Shown: in pieces, positions 10,390 to 22,520 of the stretch
Numbering within the stretch: the stretch's first letter is position 1
Layout: every line of letters starts with the position of its first letter
Translations under genes and position numbers: made by a program
Notes under the pieces: generated by a model
Seen by the model: only the letters and a program-made list of their open reading frames with translations
What the model was told of the DNA's origin: nothing
Database searches by the model: none
DNA from: Anaspis maculata
Lineage: Eukaryota; Arthropoda; Insecta; Coleoptera; Scraptiidae
Assembly (NCBI GenBank): GCA_949128115.1
Contig: OX421967.1
Span: 27,172,635 to 27,236,634, forward strand
Direction of reading: 5' to 3'
DNA length: 64,000 nucleotides

Positions 10390-11744
10390 ACCAAATTATT
10401 TGTGGAATTTTAGGTGCACTACAATATTTTTTAGTGTTAATTTTCAATATCGGTGTACGAAACTATGAAATTCGCGCCAGACATGCGCACTCAAAAAAAA
10501 TCTGTTGTGGGGCGACACAAAACTTTCCCGGCGGTATCCAGAGACGTCAGTAATGATTTTGATCGAAGTGTCCCTTCGGGAGGGGGCGATTCGATTTGGA
10601 AATTGATGAAAAAATTCTATTTAGTCGAGCGTTTAGCGAGCATCCTGCATCCATTGTTGAGCGGACAGAAAAAATGATAGGTTAGGTCAGTTTTCCAAGG
10701 TGATGAAATGATCAAAAAGGTAGAACTAGGTAGCTAACTGCTGTGATATCTCAAAAATGCAATGCTGGTTCCTTATTGAAATTTTTGTTCCTACTTTAGA
10801 TATGATGATGAAATTACAAAAACTTGATTGAAAACTTTCACTGCATCTGTGTGTCAAATTTCAATTCTATATTTTCAATTTAGAGCTTGGGCAGACAAAC
10901 CCAGACCCAATGTGCCACCTGAGGGCTTCCGATCAAAATCATCCACCCAAAGTCTAATCAGAACATTCCAGGCTGAACTTAGGCCTCCGTACCTGATTTC
11001 GATTTGATCGGATCAATAATTCGGTAATTATCGTGACAGAACCGCTTAATTTGTACGATCGCATGAGTGGTTTTATATTTTCAGGAGGAAAATTTCCGGG
11101 AAATTGGAGAGAAATTATTGGAAAATGTTCAAGAACCAGTTATCTATTCTCTAAAAAAAACAATTCCGAGAAATCTGTTCACTGAATAAAAAGTTGGAAA
11201 ATTTGCAGTTTTTCCAGAGAGGAAAACTCGGCAACTGTTGATCCGATTTCGAAAATTTTTCCTCCAAAAATTAGCTCAATCTTTTCTCTAACTTTTATTC
11301 ACAGCATGTCTGCACCTAAAATTAATATTTCGTGGGGCCTACCGCATGTAGAAGTTTGCATTGCGTTTTTCTCAAATTCACGGAATGTGCAAATTTCATT
11401 TTGAAAAAATTACAGTCGGAAAACCGAAACCGTGTCAACTCTGAAAATAGACCTGCACGACGCTCAATACAATCTACTTTCGATATCAGTTGAAATTTCC
11501 AAAAAAAAGTCGATCCCCGAGCAGGAATAAATTTTTGAGTGGAGTCCTGCTACAAAAGCGAGTCGTGCTGGTCGAAACACCGGCGAGAGCCCCTCCTGAG
11601 TGGCAACGGCCAGGAGAAATTTCGAAAATTCATTACGCTCAACTGGAGAATGGTGGAAAACTGCAACTGCGGCCTCAATTTGACTCTTTTGTTGTGTTGC
11701 TTCCTGCCAAATCTGGTTCCAATCCATCAGATAGATTTTGAATA
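10390..11744. other. Non-coding stretch
   Basis: About 1.35 kb of AT-rich DNA without a supported gene. Part of 10880-11050 (a passage like GATTTCGATTTGATCGGAT then ATTATCGTGACAGAACC) resembles the dispersed repeat also seen near 11970-12030 and 20210-20290, suggesting an old degenerated transposable element. Small open frames at 10453-10677 and 11464-11745 have no recognisable domain. Confidence 0.45.
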
Positions 11745-12035
11745 ATTAATTGGTAAAGTTTTGAACTTTAACATTTTTTATTATTTGACAGATGACAGAT
11801 AGGGCAATGTTTCCAACTGTTCTGAATACAGTTTTCCAAGGGCTTTCAAATGACATATTGCAAGTTGAGTTCCGTGAGATATAGCTCCTGACATTTGATG
11901 ATAGTGACAGTTGGGTTTGACAGATGACAGCCAAAAACTAATGGGCTCTTTTCAGGAAACAACCATGTTTGTATACCAAATATCAAGTCGATCCAGTCAA
12001 CGTTACGGCAGTTATCGTGGAAGATCACAGACAGA
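11745..12035 (-). repeat. Dispersed repeat, inverted relative to 20200-20520
   Basis: The stretch with GACAGATGACAGATAGGGC, GAATACAGTTTTC and GACAGATGACAGCCAAAAAC is matched in reverse complement at about 20306-20500, and TATACCAAATATCAAGTCGA is matched near 20270. Both copies lie next to CA-repeat microsatellites, so the two are members of one repeat family. Confidence 0.65.

Positions 12036-12069
<34 letters not shown>
12036..12069. repeat. (CA)n microsatellite
   Basis: A simple CA run, preceded by ACAGACAGACACACAT. Confidence 0.9.
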
Positions 12070-12275
12070 TACCCGCCGGTGTAGGTTTGTGGCAACCGTG
12101 CATCAAACCAAATTGTGGCAGCTTTGATGAAACCATGTAGGTTGGGTACCCCTTTGCGTTAGCAACCCGTAAAACTGACCCATTTGGTTATACACTCCAT
12201 GGGGGCGGCGCAGCATGTCCCCGAATATTCGTGCATATAACAAACTAGTGGCGTCGCTGCCACAATTAGGTGTCA

Positions 12276-12400
12276 AGTTTTTGTGCATCCAAGACGCCAG
12301 AATTCGGTGTATAGTTTGTGCATCGAAGACGCCAAAATTCGGTGTATAGTTTGTGTATCGAAGACGTCAAAATTTGGTGTATAGTTTGTGTATCAAAGGT
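12276..12400. repeat. 35-bp tandem repeat, about 3.5 copies
   Basis: The unit contains TTTGTGCATCGAAGACGCCA and ends TTCGGTGTATAG; copies start near 12276, 12312, 12347 and 12382 with a few substitutions and the last is partial. Confidence 0.8.
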
Positions 12401-12540
12401 GTCTTGTCTATAGTGTCTAAGTGATTATGTCGATATTTTTAACAATTTTCAAAGCGCGACAGTTTTGGATTGCTTTGGAAGATTTTGAATCTGTTTTGAC
12501 TGGCTGATAGCCCCATTTACACACACTCCCTTGTACACAT

Positions 12541-13680
12541 TCCCATGTATCTTGCACGAATTCAACCAACCCCCACTCCTTCAAAACTACCGCCTTTTCC
12601 AAGTTGCTCCGATCTGAACCGGAATTTCTCGGTTGGATGAAGGAACTTGCGAAGAGAAGATAACTCAATGTTTCTCAACATCTCCCCCCCTGAAACCAGG
12701 TGAGAGAGTGAACAGTTTTAATTTCTATGATTTCAAGAGAATTGTTATTTAAATAGAGAAGTTCGCGGGAGGAAAACCTCTTTTGTACCTTTTACAAATT
12801 CAACCAACACCCACTCCGCCCCACCCCTTCAAAACTACCCCCTTTTCCCAAGAATCTCCGATCTTAACCGGAATTTCTCGGTTAGGATAGAGGAACTCTT
12901 GAAGAGAAGAAAACTCAATGTCCCTTTCCCCTCTCGCAAAACCGAGTGAGGGGGGGGGGGGGGGCAAAAAGTTTTTATTTCTCTGATTTTGAGCGGATTT
13001 TTTGTGTTTGAGAGAGGAACGCGCGGGGAGAAAACTCGCATAATACCTTGCACAAATTCAACCAACCCGCACCCCACCTTACCCTTTCAAAACTACCCCC
13101 TTGGCCTTTTAGTGTTTTATTCAAGAGGAAACTCACGGAGATAAAATCTTCTATAAACCTTTCACAAATTCCACCAACTCCCGCATCACCCCACTCCTTC
13201 AATTACCCTCTTTTCTTAAGTACCTATCTCCGATCTGAACCGGCATTTTTCGGGTGGATAGAAGAATTCGCGGGGACAAGAAAATTCCATGACACTTACC
13301 ATCCCCCACATCCGTGAACAGGGGAAGGGGAAAGGGGCAAATTTTTCAACCTCTTCGATTTAGAGCAGCCTTTTTTTGTTTGATAGGGAAACTTGCGGAG
13401 AGAAAATCTCCTAAGTATATGCCTTGCACAAATTCCCCAGCAACCCCCACCTCACTCCACTCTTTCAAAAACCACCCCCTTTTTCCAAGTAGCTCCGATC
13501 TAAACCGGCATTTTTCGGTTGGATAAGAGAATTCGCGGGGACAAGAAAATTCCATGACACTTAATCCCTCACATCCTTGAAACCGGGGAAGAGGGGAGGG
13601 GCAAATTTTTAAACTCCTTGATTTAGAGAGGCCTTTTTATGTTTGATAGGGAATCTCGCGGAGATATAATATCTATCCTA
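12541..13680. repeat. Degenerate long tandem repeat, unit about 240-260 bp
   Basis: A block with AAATTCAACCAAC, CCCCACTCC, CTTTTCCAAGT, CTCCGATCTGAACCGG and TTTCTCGGTTGGAT recurs at about 12555, 12795, 13050, 13165 (short unit) and 13428, giving spacings of 240, 255, 115 and 260 bp. The units carry purine runs such as a G tract near 12951-12964. Small open frames here shift between copies and are not genes. Confidence 0.75.
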
Positions 13681-13686
13681 ATGGTC

Positions 13687-13865
13687 AGTTTATGATGAGC
13701 GATACCCGGCGGAGCGGAGCTGAGCTGAGCGATTTTTTTTTGTCTGGACCAATCCCGTCCATTCATGATGTCACGTCCCCGCATCGTAATTGGCCTAGGC
13801 AAAAAAATCGCTCCGCTCCGCTCAGCTCAGCTCAAATCGCGGCAAAAAATCGCTCATCATAAACT
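13687..13865. mobile_element. Short palindromic MITE (AGTTTATGATGAGCGAT ends)
   Basis: The ends AGTTTATGATGAGCGAT and ATCGCTCATCATAAACT are perfectly inverted over 179 bp. Inner arms CGGAGCGGAGCTGAGCTGAG and CTCCGCTCAGCTCAGCTC pair as well. No unambiguous TSD. Confidence 0.75.
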
Positions 13866-14900
13866 AAGCTTAATGCTAATATTAAACAATATGGTGTCGT
13901 ATTTGAAAATCAAATGTTGATGGCTCTTCCGATTATTTCCGGAAGATCGAATGGAAAGAAGTGTGTATAAGTATTACTCTATTTTTGTTTTAAATGGTAA
14001 TAATTAAGTATTGTTGCTTTGGCTCAAATTCAAGTTTCTGTACTATCCCTTTCTTCCATGTTCTACTGCTCAAAAGTCAATAGGGGTAATGAAAATTTCC
14101 GCATTTTGTAAAATGGGAATATCTCGAACAAAAATTCTCCGATTTCAAAAAGGAAGACAACGCCAGATAGGGCCTACTTCGGCTACGTGATGATGTAAAG
14201 GATAGTTTCATAATTGAAAATGTACATGATATACAGTGCGCCAAAAGGAAGAGGGTCAAAAGGGTAAATTGTCAACGTTGTGTCACTTTTCTAAAAAAAA
14301 TTGTAGATTATTTATAATATCGTTTTTTGAAAGGTAGCAATAATATCCCGAAATGGTTTTTTAATTTCCAAATATTTCTTTCTTTTCAAAGGCTATGTGA
14401 TTTTTTCAAAAATTAACATTTTTTTATTGCAATTCTCTTATTGGCCATATTATTGACGTAAATTTGGCAGATATGCATAAACTCACTTTAATACACCTTC
14501 CCACAAAAAAATTCACCCCAACGACCCCCAAGGGGGCTGCCACCCGGTGGACGCCAGCATTCGCTTTTGGAATGGGTTGAAATGAAGCATGCTGTGGCGG
14601 ATACGATGCGTTTACCAATTCGGGGATCTTGACGTAACATCAGTAACTTCATGTCACATCGTAATTACCATGGTTACGATATCACCCCCCTTCTGGTCAT
14701 TTTTGTACAGGGTTATTAATTCCGAAAGTTGAAAATCGATAATTCGAGAACGAATGCGCGTAGAGTTGAACTTTTTTTTAAATTTTATTGGAAATATTGG
14801 CGCATTTTTTGACATGTTGGAAATATTATTTAAGATATCCTCCTAAACTACGGGTAGGATAATTTGTCGTGTTTGATGTTTTACGTAAATGTTTCACCAA
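13866..14900. other. Non-coding AT-rich stretch
   Basis: No gene, RNA or clear repeat boundary is seen; the open frames are short and lack domains. Confidence 0.5.
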
Positions 14901-14904
14901 TGTC

Positions 14905-15562
14905 ATTGGCAGCATAAGCATACACTCATGGCATACACTGTCATTTTCAAAATATTATTCAAAGTAAAAGGAGTCATTTGAGTTTCATACAATATTGTAT
15001 TATCAATAGCAGAGCATAAAACATAACCATGGACATATGGACACCCTGTGAAATTAACGTAATGGAGTATTATACTAGAATGTTTTTTTGTCAAAATGGA
15101 AACTACATCGAAAAATAATTGACCCGTATTTTTTTATTCGGTCGAAAATCGAATCGTTTGGGCGTAATCGATAAAAGAAGATCAACTACTTGTGACTGCC
15201 TTTGTAAATGACGTCAGAACTAGTAAGAATTTAAGAGTTTCGTTTATTTATTGCGGCCAAACGATTCGATTTCTGGCTAAACAAAAAAATATGGGTCAGT
15301 TATTTTTCAATGTAGTTTCTGTTCCCATCGAAAACAAAATATTTTTTTCAAAATATAATACTCTATTGTAAACTCGGCATTTCCTAATCACATTTTCACC
15401 AATTTCGTTGTGACGGTTTATTTAAATATAATTACTATACAGGTTGTGGGTTACATGTTTTGTACTCTGATATTGATAAAATATATTGTATGACGCTCAA
15501 AAATGACTCTTTTATTTTTAACCTAATTTTGGAAATGACAGTGTATGCTTATGTTGACACTG
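14905..15562. mobile_element. Palindromic (foldback-type) element of about 650 bp
   Basis: AGCATAAGCATACACT near 14911 pairs with AGTGTATGCTTATG near 15540. Further inside, TGTCATTTTCAAAAT pairs with the A/T-rich block ending AAATGACAGTG, and GAAACTACATCGAAAAATAA (15099) pairs with TTATTTTTCAATGTAGTTTC (15300). CGAATCGTTTGG (15151) pairs with CCAAACGATTCG (15256). The arms are diverged, so it is an old insertion. Confidence 0.65.
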
Positions 15563-15594
15563 AGATTCACTAATCAGGCTTTATTTAAAATGTT

Positions 15595-15690
15595 TTAGAT
15601 TTTTTCATGGGGTCCCCTTTGCCCTCTAAAATCTCGAGTCCTAAGGGAACATTTTTTAGGTGCTGCGGGTCAAAACTTTCTAATGGGTGT
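15595..15690. repeat. Fragment related to the 1642-3093 foldback element
   Basis: GTGCTGCGGGTCAAA-type sequence preceded by a CCCC / CTAAGGGA block mirrors the subterminal part of the foldback arms near 1735 and 2985. Confidence 0.45.
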
Positions 15691-15749
15691 GGACAACAAC
15701 TGTGCAAAATGGCTTGCTTGTATCATCAAATGCCACTTTTTTTTTGCGT

Positions 15750-18700
15750 ACCGCAGGCACCTAATTCTAGTTGAAGTTTTAAAGTTGAGGTGGGTGAGGG
15801 CAAAAGGGGGGTAATAAGAAATATTCATAATATTTTCCTCAACAAAAAAGATAATAATTTTGTTCAATTTGATGTAAGTACCACAAAGTAATGCCCGTTC
15901 ACGTTGCAAATTCAGCACAAGAAATTTTTTAATAAAAAATAAAGTGAAAATCTGGAAAGGTATACGGCTGATGGGCCCTGATAGATTTGCGCCAAAACTT
16001 TGCAGGTCCCATCAGCCGTAGCCGTAGCCCTCTAACTTATCACTTTGTTTTTGATTCCAAAAGTTCTAGTGCTGAATTTGCAACGTGAAGAACAGCATAT
16101 TATAGATGTTTCTACTTGAAATTGTAAAATAGAGGTCGGTGGGGGCAAAAGGGGAAAATTGAAAATTTTTAGAATATTTTTCTCAGTACAATTCTCTTCT
16201 GATGTATCACAAGGTAGGTGGTTTCATTTGAAATTTTAAAGTAAAAGGGTGGGTAGGGACCAAAGGGGATGATTGATAATTCTTATATTTTTCTTGGAAA
16301 AAGAATTCAATCCTCTCTAATCTGGTGAAACAAAAAGTACGTGTCAGTTATCATTTTTAGTTGGAACTTAAAAGAGTGGATAGAGCAAAAGGGGGGTTGA
16401 TTAAAAAGAATTATAATATTTTTCTCACAAAGAAAATTTGATGTTTCCAATTTGATTTATCACAAAGTAAATTATCCTACATGAGTTTTTAAAGTAAGGG
16501 TGGGTGAAGACGAGAAGGGGTGATTAATATTTTTTATATTCTTCTCAGAAAGAGAATTCAATTCTCTTCAATCGGATGAACCGAGAAGTACGTGGTTTCA
16601 TTTGAAAGCTAAGGGTGTTTGAATATTTTTTTCACAAAGAGAATTTGATGTTTTCAATTTGATGTACCACAAAGTAGATAAGCCTACATGAATTTTTTCA
16701 AGTGGGTGTGGGGGGGGGGGACAACAGGATGTGATGAATAAGTTTTATATTTTTCTCAGAAAGAGAATTCAATTCTCTTCAATCTGGTGAACCATGCAAA
16801 AGTACGTGGTTCCATTTGAAATTTGGAAATCAAGGGTGGGTGGGGCAAAAGAGGGGTTAATAGAAAAAAAATGTTTTTCTCACAAAGAGAATATGATTTT
16901 TTCTGATTGATGTATCACAAAGTTCATTATTCTACATGAAATATTAAAGTGGGTGGGTGAGGACGAAAGAGAGTAATTATAAATTCTTATATTTTCATCA
17001 GAAAAAGAACTCAATCCTCTTCAATCTAGTGAACCGAAAGTACGTGGTTCCATTTGAAATTTAGAAGTTGAGTGTGGGCGGGCCAAAAAGGGGGTTGATC
17101 AAAAAAATTCATGATATTTTTCCCACAAATAAAATTTGATGTCTTCAATTTGATGTATCACGAAGTAGATTACTCTACATGAAATTTTAAATTAAGGGTG
17201 GGTGGGGACAGAAGGGAGTTATTACTAATTTTTATAATTTTTTCAGAAAGAGAGTTCAACCTGGGGAACCAAAAAGCACGTGATACCATTTGATATTTAG
17301 AATGTAAGGGTAGATGGGGCAAAAGGGGGGTTGATCAAAAAAATTTATAATATTTTTCTCATAAAGAGAATTTGATGTTTTCAATTTGCAATTTTCAGTT
17401 TTTTTCAATATACATGAAGTTTTTTAAGTAGGGGTGGGTGGGGACGACAGGGGGTGATTGATAATTTTTATATTTTTCTCAGAAAGAGAATTCAAGACTC
17501 TTTAATCTGGTTGATCAGAAGTACGTGGTGCCATTTAAAATTTGGAAGTTAAGGGTGGGTGGGACAAAAGGGGGGTTGAACAAAAAAAAATATAATATAT
17601 TTCTCACAAAGAGAATTTGATGTCTTCAATTTGATGTATCACGAAATAGATTATTCTACATGAAATTTGAAATTAGGGGGGGGGTGGGGGCAAAAGGGGG
17701 TTATTAATAATTTTTATAATTTTCTCAGAAAGAGAGTTCAACCTGGGGAACCAAAAAGCACGTGATACCATTTGATATTTTGAATGTAAGGGTAGATGGG
17801 GCAAAAGGGGGGTTGATCAAAAAAATTTATAATATTTTTCTCACAAGGAGAATTTGATGTTTTCAATTTGATGTACCACAAAGTAGTTCAATATACATGA
17901 AGTTTTTTAAGTAGGGGTGGGTGGGGACGACAGGGGGTGATTGATAATTTTTATATTTTTCTCAGAAAGGGAATTCAAGACTTTTCAATCTGGTTAATCA
18001 GAAGTACGTGGTGCCATTTAAAATTTGGAAGTTAAGGGTGGGTGGGACAAAAGGGGGGTTGAACAAAAAAAATTATAATATATTTCTCACAAAGAGAATT
18101 TGATGTCTTCAATTTGATGTATCACGAAATAGATTATTCTACATGAAATTTTAAATTAGGGGGGGTGGGGGCAAAAGGGGGTTATTAATAATTTTTATAA
18201 TTTTCTCAGAAAGAGAGTTTAACCTGGGGAACCAAAAAGCACGTGATACCATTTGATATTTTGAATGTAAGGGTAGATGGGGCAAAAGGGGGGTTGATCA
18301 AAAAAATTTATAATATTTTTCTCACAAGGAGAATTTGATGTTTTCAATTTGATGTACCACAAAGTAGTTCAATATACATGAAGTTTTTTAAGTAGGGGTG
18401 GGTGGGGACGACAGGGGGTGATCGATAATTTTTATATTTTTCTCAGAAAGGGAATTCAAGACTTTTCAATCGGGTTAATCAGAAGTACGTGGTGCCATTT
18501 CAAATTTGGAAGTTAAGGATGGGTGGGACAAAAGGGGGGTTGAACAAAAAAAATTATAATATTTTTCTCACAAAGAGAATTTGATGTCTTCAATTTGATG
18601 TATCACGAAATAGATTATTCTACATGAAATTTTAAATCAGGGGGGGCAAAAGGGGGTTATTACAAATTTTTATAATTTTCTCAGAAAGAGTGTTCAACCT

Positions 18701-19110
18701 GGGGAACCAAAAAGCACGTGATACCATTTGATATTTTGAATGTAAGGGTAGATGGGGCAGAAGGGGGGTTGATCAAAAAAATTTATAATATTTTTCTCAC
18801 AAAGAGAATTTGATGTTTTCAATTTGATGTACCACAAAGTAGATTATATACATGAAATTTTATAAGTAGGGGTAGGGTGGGGACGACAGGGGGTGATTGA
18901 TGATGTTTATATTTTTCTCAGAAAGAGAATTCAAGACTCTTCAATCTGGTTAATCAGAAGTACGTAGTGCCATTTGAAATTTGGAACTTAAGGGTGGGTG
19001 GGGCAAAAGGGGGGTTGAACAAAAAAAAATTATAATATTTTTCTCACAAAGAGAATTTGATGTCTTCAATTTGACGTACTCAAAGCAGGTGATTATATTT
19101 GTCATTTTGA
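15750..19110. repeat. Satellite-like array with about 480-bp higher-order repeat
   Basis: Monomers of about 116-125 bp each hold a TTCTCA-AAGAGAATT box, a GGTGGGG-CAAAAGGGGG box and an A/T stretch. From about 17100 four distinguishable monomers repeat in fixed order, so the same sites (for example GGTGGGGACGACAGG) recur at about 17431, 17915, 18396 and 18868, a period of 470-485 bp. Left of 17100 the monomers are more diverged. Neighbouring higher-order units are nearly identical, indicating recent homogenisation by unequal exchange or gene conversion. No coding frame is conserved. Confidence 0.9.
15891..16090. mobile_element. Palindromic MITE, copy a of the CCCGTTCAC family
   Basis: The left end CCCGTTCACGTTGCAAATTC pairs with the right GAATTTGCAACGTGAAG, and TACGGCTGATGG pairs with CCATCAGCCGTA around a centre holding CAAAACTTTGCAGGT. 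It interrupts the left part of the satellite array. Other copies: 37938-38148, 43252-43395 and 53284-53490. Confidence 0.7.
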
Positions 19111-19640
19111 GAGGGGGTGAGTGGAGTCGAAGGGGGTGAGTGGGGACAAAGGGGGTACGTTTGGAAATATCTTTTTATGCTCAGGTTGGTGATTTTAAAA
19201 AATCTGAATTTTCTACGACTTTTTGCAGGTGGGTGCCACAAAAGTACACTGATGCATTATGTGTGTGTGCAGATTGCGAAAGAACAACCAACACCATTGA
19301 ATATATTCTTGGTTTAGTACTAGTGTGTGAACTCAAGGGGGCGCTTCAGCACAGGAGGTCACAAATGGGTGTCATACCCAAACTTGCACAAAGCACTTCT
19401 AATTACTTGTGGCAACCTGATGAATTCACTTATACACCACTAAGTTTTGAAGATCCGAGGATTTCCTTCATATGCAAAGTCAATATGCTTCTATAAAAGC
19501 TGTTCTATAAGTTCTAGCCTTAAGCGGTGATTATTTTTGAGACAGTGAAGGTTTTTGCTGTGGCAACCGTGTGTAAGACGCCACAACTAGAGCGGACGCC
19601 ACAGCATAGGTCGTTGCACGCACAAGTCGCCACAGTTAAT
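19111..19640. other. Non-coding end of the satellite and spacer
   Basis: The open frames at 19117-19496 begin in satellite sequence and end in unremarkable DNA; no domain is seen. Confidence 0.45.
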
Positions 19641-19647
19641 GGGGTAC

Positions 19648-19654
19648 AAACACA

Positions 19655-19722
<68 letters not shown>

Positions 19723-19741
19723 TACACACACACACACACAC
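19648..19741. repeat. (CA)n microsatellite, about 94 bp
   Basis: CA repeats with one CATACATA interruption; open frames crossing it are Thr/His or Val/Cys runs without meaning. Confidence 0.95.
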
Positions 19742-20520
19742 AGACATCATTCTGAAAATGGTCTTAATCGTCTTGGGGGACCTCAAAACGGATATATCCG
19801 GTGAAATCTCAAAACTTTTTTTCTGCACGATTACAATACTTTCCCTCCGTGTTCGTGGGTGGGCCGGGAAAGTAAAACCGAAACGAAGGGACCTATGTAG
19901 TCTATTACTGCAATAATTTAGATTGAGAAGTAGATACCTACACTACACATGATATCAATTTAAAATAATGGGATGTGAAAAATTCATCTGTATACCTACC
20001 TATTCAAGTGCGTATGATTTACAGATTACAGAACACCAAACAAAACAAGTATGAAAAGAACCGCAATAACAACAGCATAAAGCTAAAAACTGTAACTAAA
20101 AATTTTGACGACTGTCATTTTAATGCTGCGAGCGACACCTAGGAGCAATGTTTCAAACTATTTCTTATTTTACTTTCCCGGCCCGTCCAACGGGAAGTTA
20201 TGTGATGATGCAGGATACAAGAAAAATGTTCTGACACGATAGCTGCCGAACCGGTAATCTTATGGACTTGAAATTTGGTATACAGGCAGGGTCTTGCTGT
20301 TAACTGAGCTGATTAGTTTTTGGCTGTCATCTGTCAAACGGAAGTGTCACTATTCAAAAATGACAGAAGCTATATTTCACATAACTTGACTTGCGAAATA
20401 CCGTTTGAAGCCCATAAAAAACTGTATTCAGAAAAAACTGTATTCAGAACAGTTAAAAGTATTGCCCTATCTGTCATCTGTCAAATAATAAAAAATGTCA
20501 AAAATCAAAACTTCATAATC
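19742..20520 (+). repeat. Dispersed repeat with two recognisable segments
   Basis: 19750-19875 (ACCTCAAAACGGATATATCC then GGGTGGGCCGGGAAAGTAAA) is matched in reverse complement at about 40805-40935. 20210-20500 (TTTGGCTGTCATCTGTCAAA, CCTATCTGTCATCTGTCAAA) is matched in reverse complement at 11745-12000. The arrangement CA-repeat plus these segments suggests one transposable-element family with variable ends. Confidence 0.6.
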
Positions 20521-20885
20521 TATTTATTCAAAATTTATTCAGGGCAAAAGGTCAATCCCACTCAGCATAGCATGTCATGTTTCATAAATGAGATGATCTC
20601 AATCATGTCACAAAATAACATCACAATGAACGTTACTTCCACATCTCTGTGATGTTCATCCGCGATGTTATACGATGTAATGTCTGAGAGATGTTTCGAA
20701 ATGAACTTGAATTGAACATCACACATGAGACATCTACCGGACATCACATTGTTACTGCTTTCAACTTGCCGAAGTGTAACATCTCACTGACGTCAATGAG
20801 ATGTAGTCACTGAGAGATTTTTTAAATTTCGCGGGCTGTCATCGTTAAGCTCTGTGTGTCGGAAAATATCTAGGAGGATAGAATA

Positions 20886-21736
20886 TTAGGGAGGGAAGGT
20901 TAGCCAGCTTGTGGACGGACAAAGCTGTCGCCGGGAGACGAAAGGGGATTGCATGAAGTACGCCCAGTAACCGTATCAAGTTACCAGTGCAACTTGACAT
21001 TTGTGATCGCGTTTTGATGGAATTGACATTTGTAAATAAAACTTAATTTGAGGTTATGAGATGTGGCTGCTGTGCAGGGCTGTGCTTGTTCAGATTTTTG
21101 GCTGTTATTCTACCTAAAAGACCGACAGGATCAGTTTCAGAAGACGCGTTGAAAGACGTGCTGCGGCATACAACATGTAAAAGTGATGATCCCCGCATTG
21201 GAGGCATTGAAATGGTCGTCATTTTGCAAGGTATGTTGATGGTTGTCATGAGATCGTAATTTTTGAGCTTGTGAAACATTTTTCATTCCCTATAGACCAT
21301 GTCATATCCTAGGGGATGCAGGGAGCAGGGATCGTAGGGAGTTCCTATGCGCCAATCTTGGCGCCAACTCAATAAACACGCATCGATGCAGATATGGCCA
21401 ACACACTTCAAAAGAATGACGTCCATTTCAATGCTTCCAATGCGGGGGTCATCATTTTTACACGTCGTATGCCGCAGCATGTCTTTCAACACGTCTTCGA
21501 AAACTGATCCTGTCGGTCTTTTAGGTAGAATAACAGCCAAAAATCCGGAGAAGCACAGCTCTGCACGGCAGTTCGACAGCAGTCACATTCCATAACCTCA
21601 AATTATGTTTATTTACAAATGTCATTTTCATCAAATCGCAGTCACTAATGTCAAGTTGCACTGGTGACTCGATACGGTTACTGGGCGTAGTTGATTACCC
21701 CGCATGGCTACACTTTCATTGGCGTAAGTTCCCTCC
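20886..21736. mobile_element. Inverted duplication (palindromic element) with an open peptide in each arm
   Basis: TTAGGGAGGGAAGG (20886) pairs with CTTCCCTCCTTACTA-type sequence ending near 21736, and the two arms run as inverted copies to a centre near 21280. TA flanks suggest insertion into the surrounding element. Each arm keeps an open frame over the same stretch (plus 21090-21230; minus 21410-21540) reading AVILPKRPTGSV then LRHTTCK and DDPRIG. The arms differ at several residues, so the frame is conserved in openness but not strictly in sequence. The source of this piece is not recognised. Confidence 0.6.
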
Positions 21737-21949
21737 TTACTATAGACCGGAGAAGTGATGACGTCACAACATGGCAACATGGCCGGCGGTTGACATTTTC
21801 TGGAGGCCAACGTCACATGAACCTGACGTTTCTATGTTTGGTTGTGTTTGGCATAAAAGTCACAAAAGTCAGTGCAAAATGGCAGTGAGCATTGCTGAAC
21901 TTGCCAGCCTAAGAGACAGCCAGCGTCATACAGGCGGACTTGGTTGCAA

Positions 21950-22520
21950 AAAGGCCAGACATAGCCCAACTCATTGACAGAGAGCTGCGCAAAGCTGCAC
22001 TCAGAACCACCAGTGCCTACAGAACGGTTCCGCATGATGCAGGGATGCAGCACGAGCGCTCTCGGGTATCCCACCCTTCGCCCTGATGCTTGCGATTAGA
22101 GGAAACAAGCCTAGGAGTGCCCACCAGCAAACCAGATAGCAGGAACAAGGCCAGAGAGCAGTTCGTCGAGCAGTGGCAACGGCAGTGGAACGCCTTGGTT
22201 CAAAGTTGGATGAAAGAAATACTGGGGAGCCTCAAAAACATCAGCGCCAGGACAACGCGGAACACGCTCGTTTTCATTGTAACGGTCCATCAAGGCAGCG
22301 AGAAGACCTCGAAGAAAAACTGGGCAGGAGAATCGCCGTCGACAATCTCGTTCATGAGATGCTCAGAGGCAAAGAGCAATGGATCGCAGTTTATAGTGTA
22401 AACCTAGTACGGTCCTGACCTTCCGGCGGTGGAGAGGATGCGCGTACAGCGGGGCGAGACGGGGGACTTGGAGCAGGCCAGCGAAGGAGAAGTACGCAGG
22501 TTGAAAAAGCTCCGGCTCTA
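21950..22520 (+). pseudogene. LINE (R1/Jockey-type) ORF2 C-terminal fragment, frameshifted
   Basis: A passage reading LRTTSAYRTVPHDA (near 22000) and, in another frame (22230-22418), AEHARFHC followed by LGRRI, VDNLVHEMLRGKEQW matches the zinc-knuckle-like C-terminus found after the reverse transcriptase of R1/Jockey-like non-LTR retrotransposons. The frames between these pieces are broken. The fragment is bounded on both sides by inverted arms of a DNA element, so it was carried inside it. No poly-A tail is visible. Confidence 0.65.

Noticed and set aside
15750..19110. Regularly spaced repeats that could suggest a CRISPR array
   Set aside because: Units are contiguous 116-125-bp monomers without short repeats and unique spacers, in a eukaryotic genome.
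19520..19916. Long open frames across 19520-19916 on both strands
   Set aside because: They are carried by the CA microsatellite (Thr-His / Val-Cys runs).
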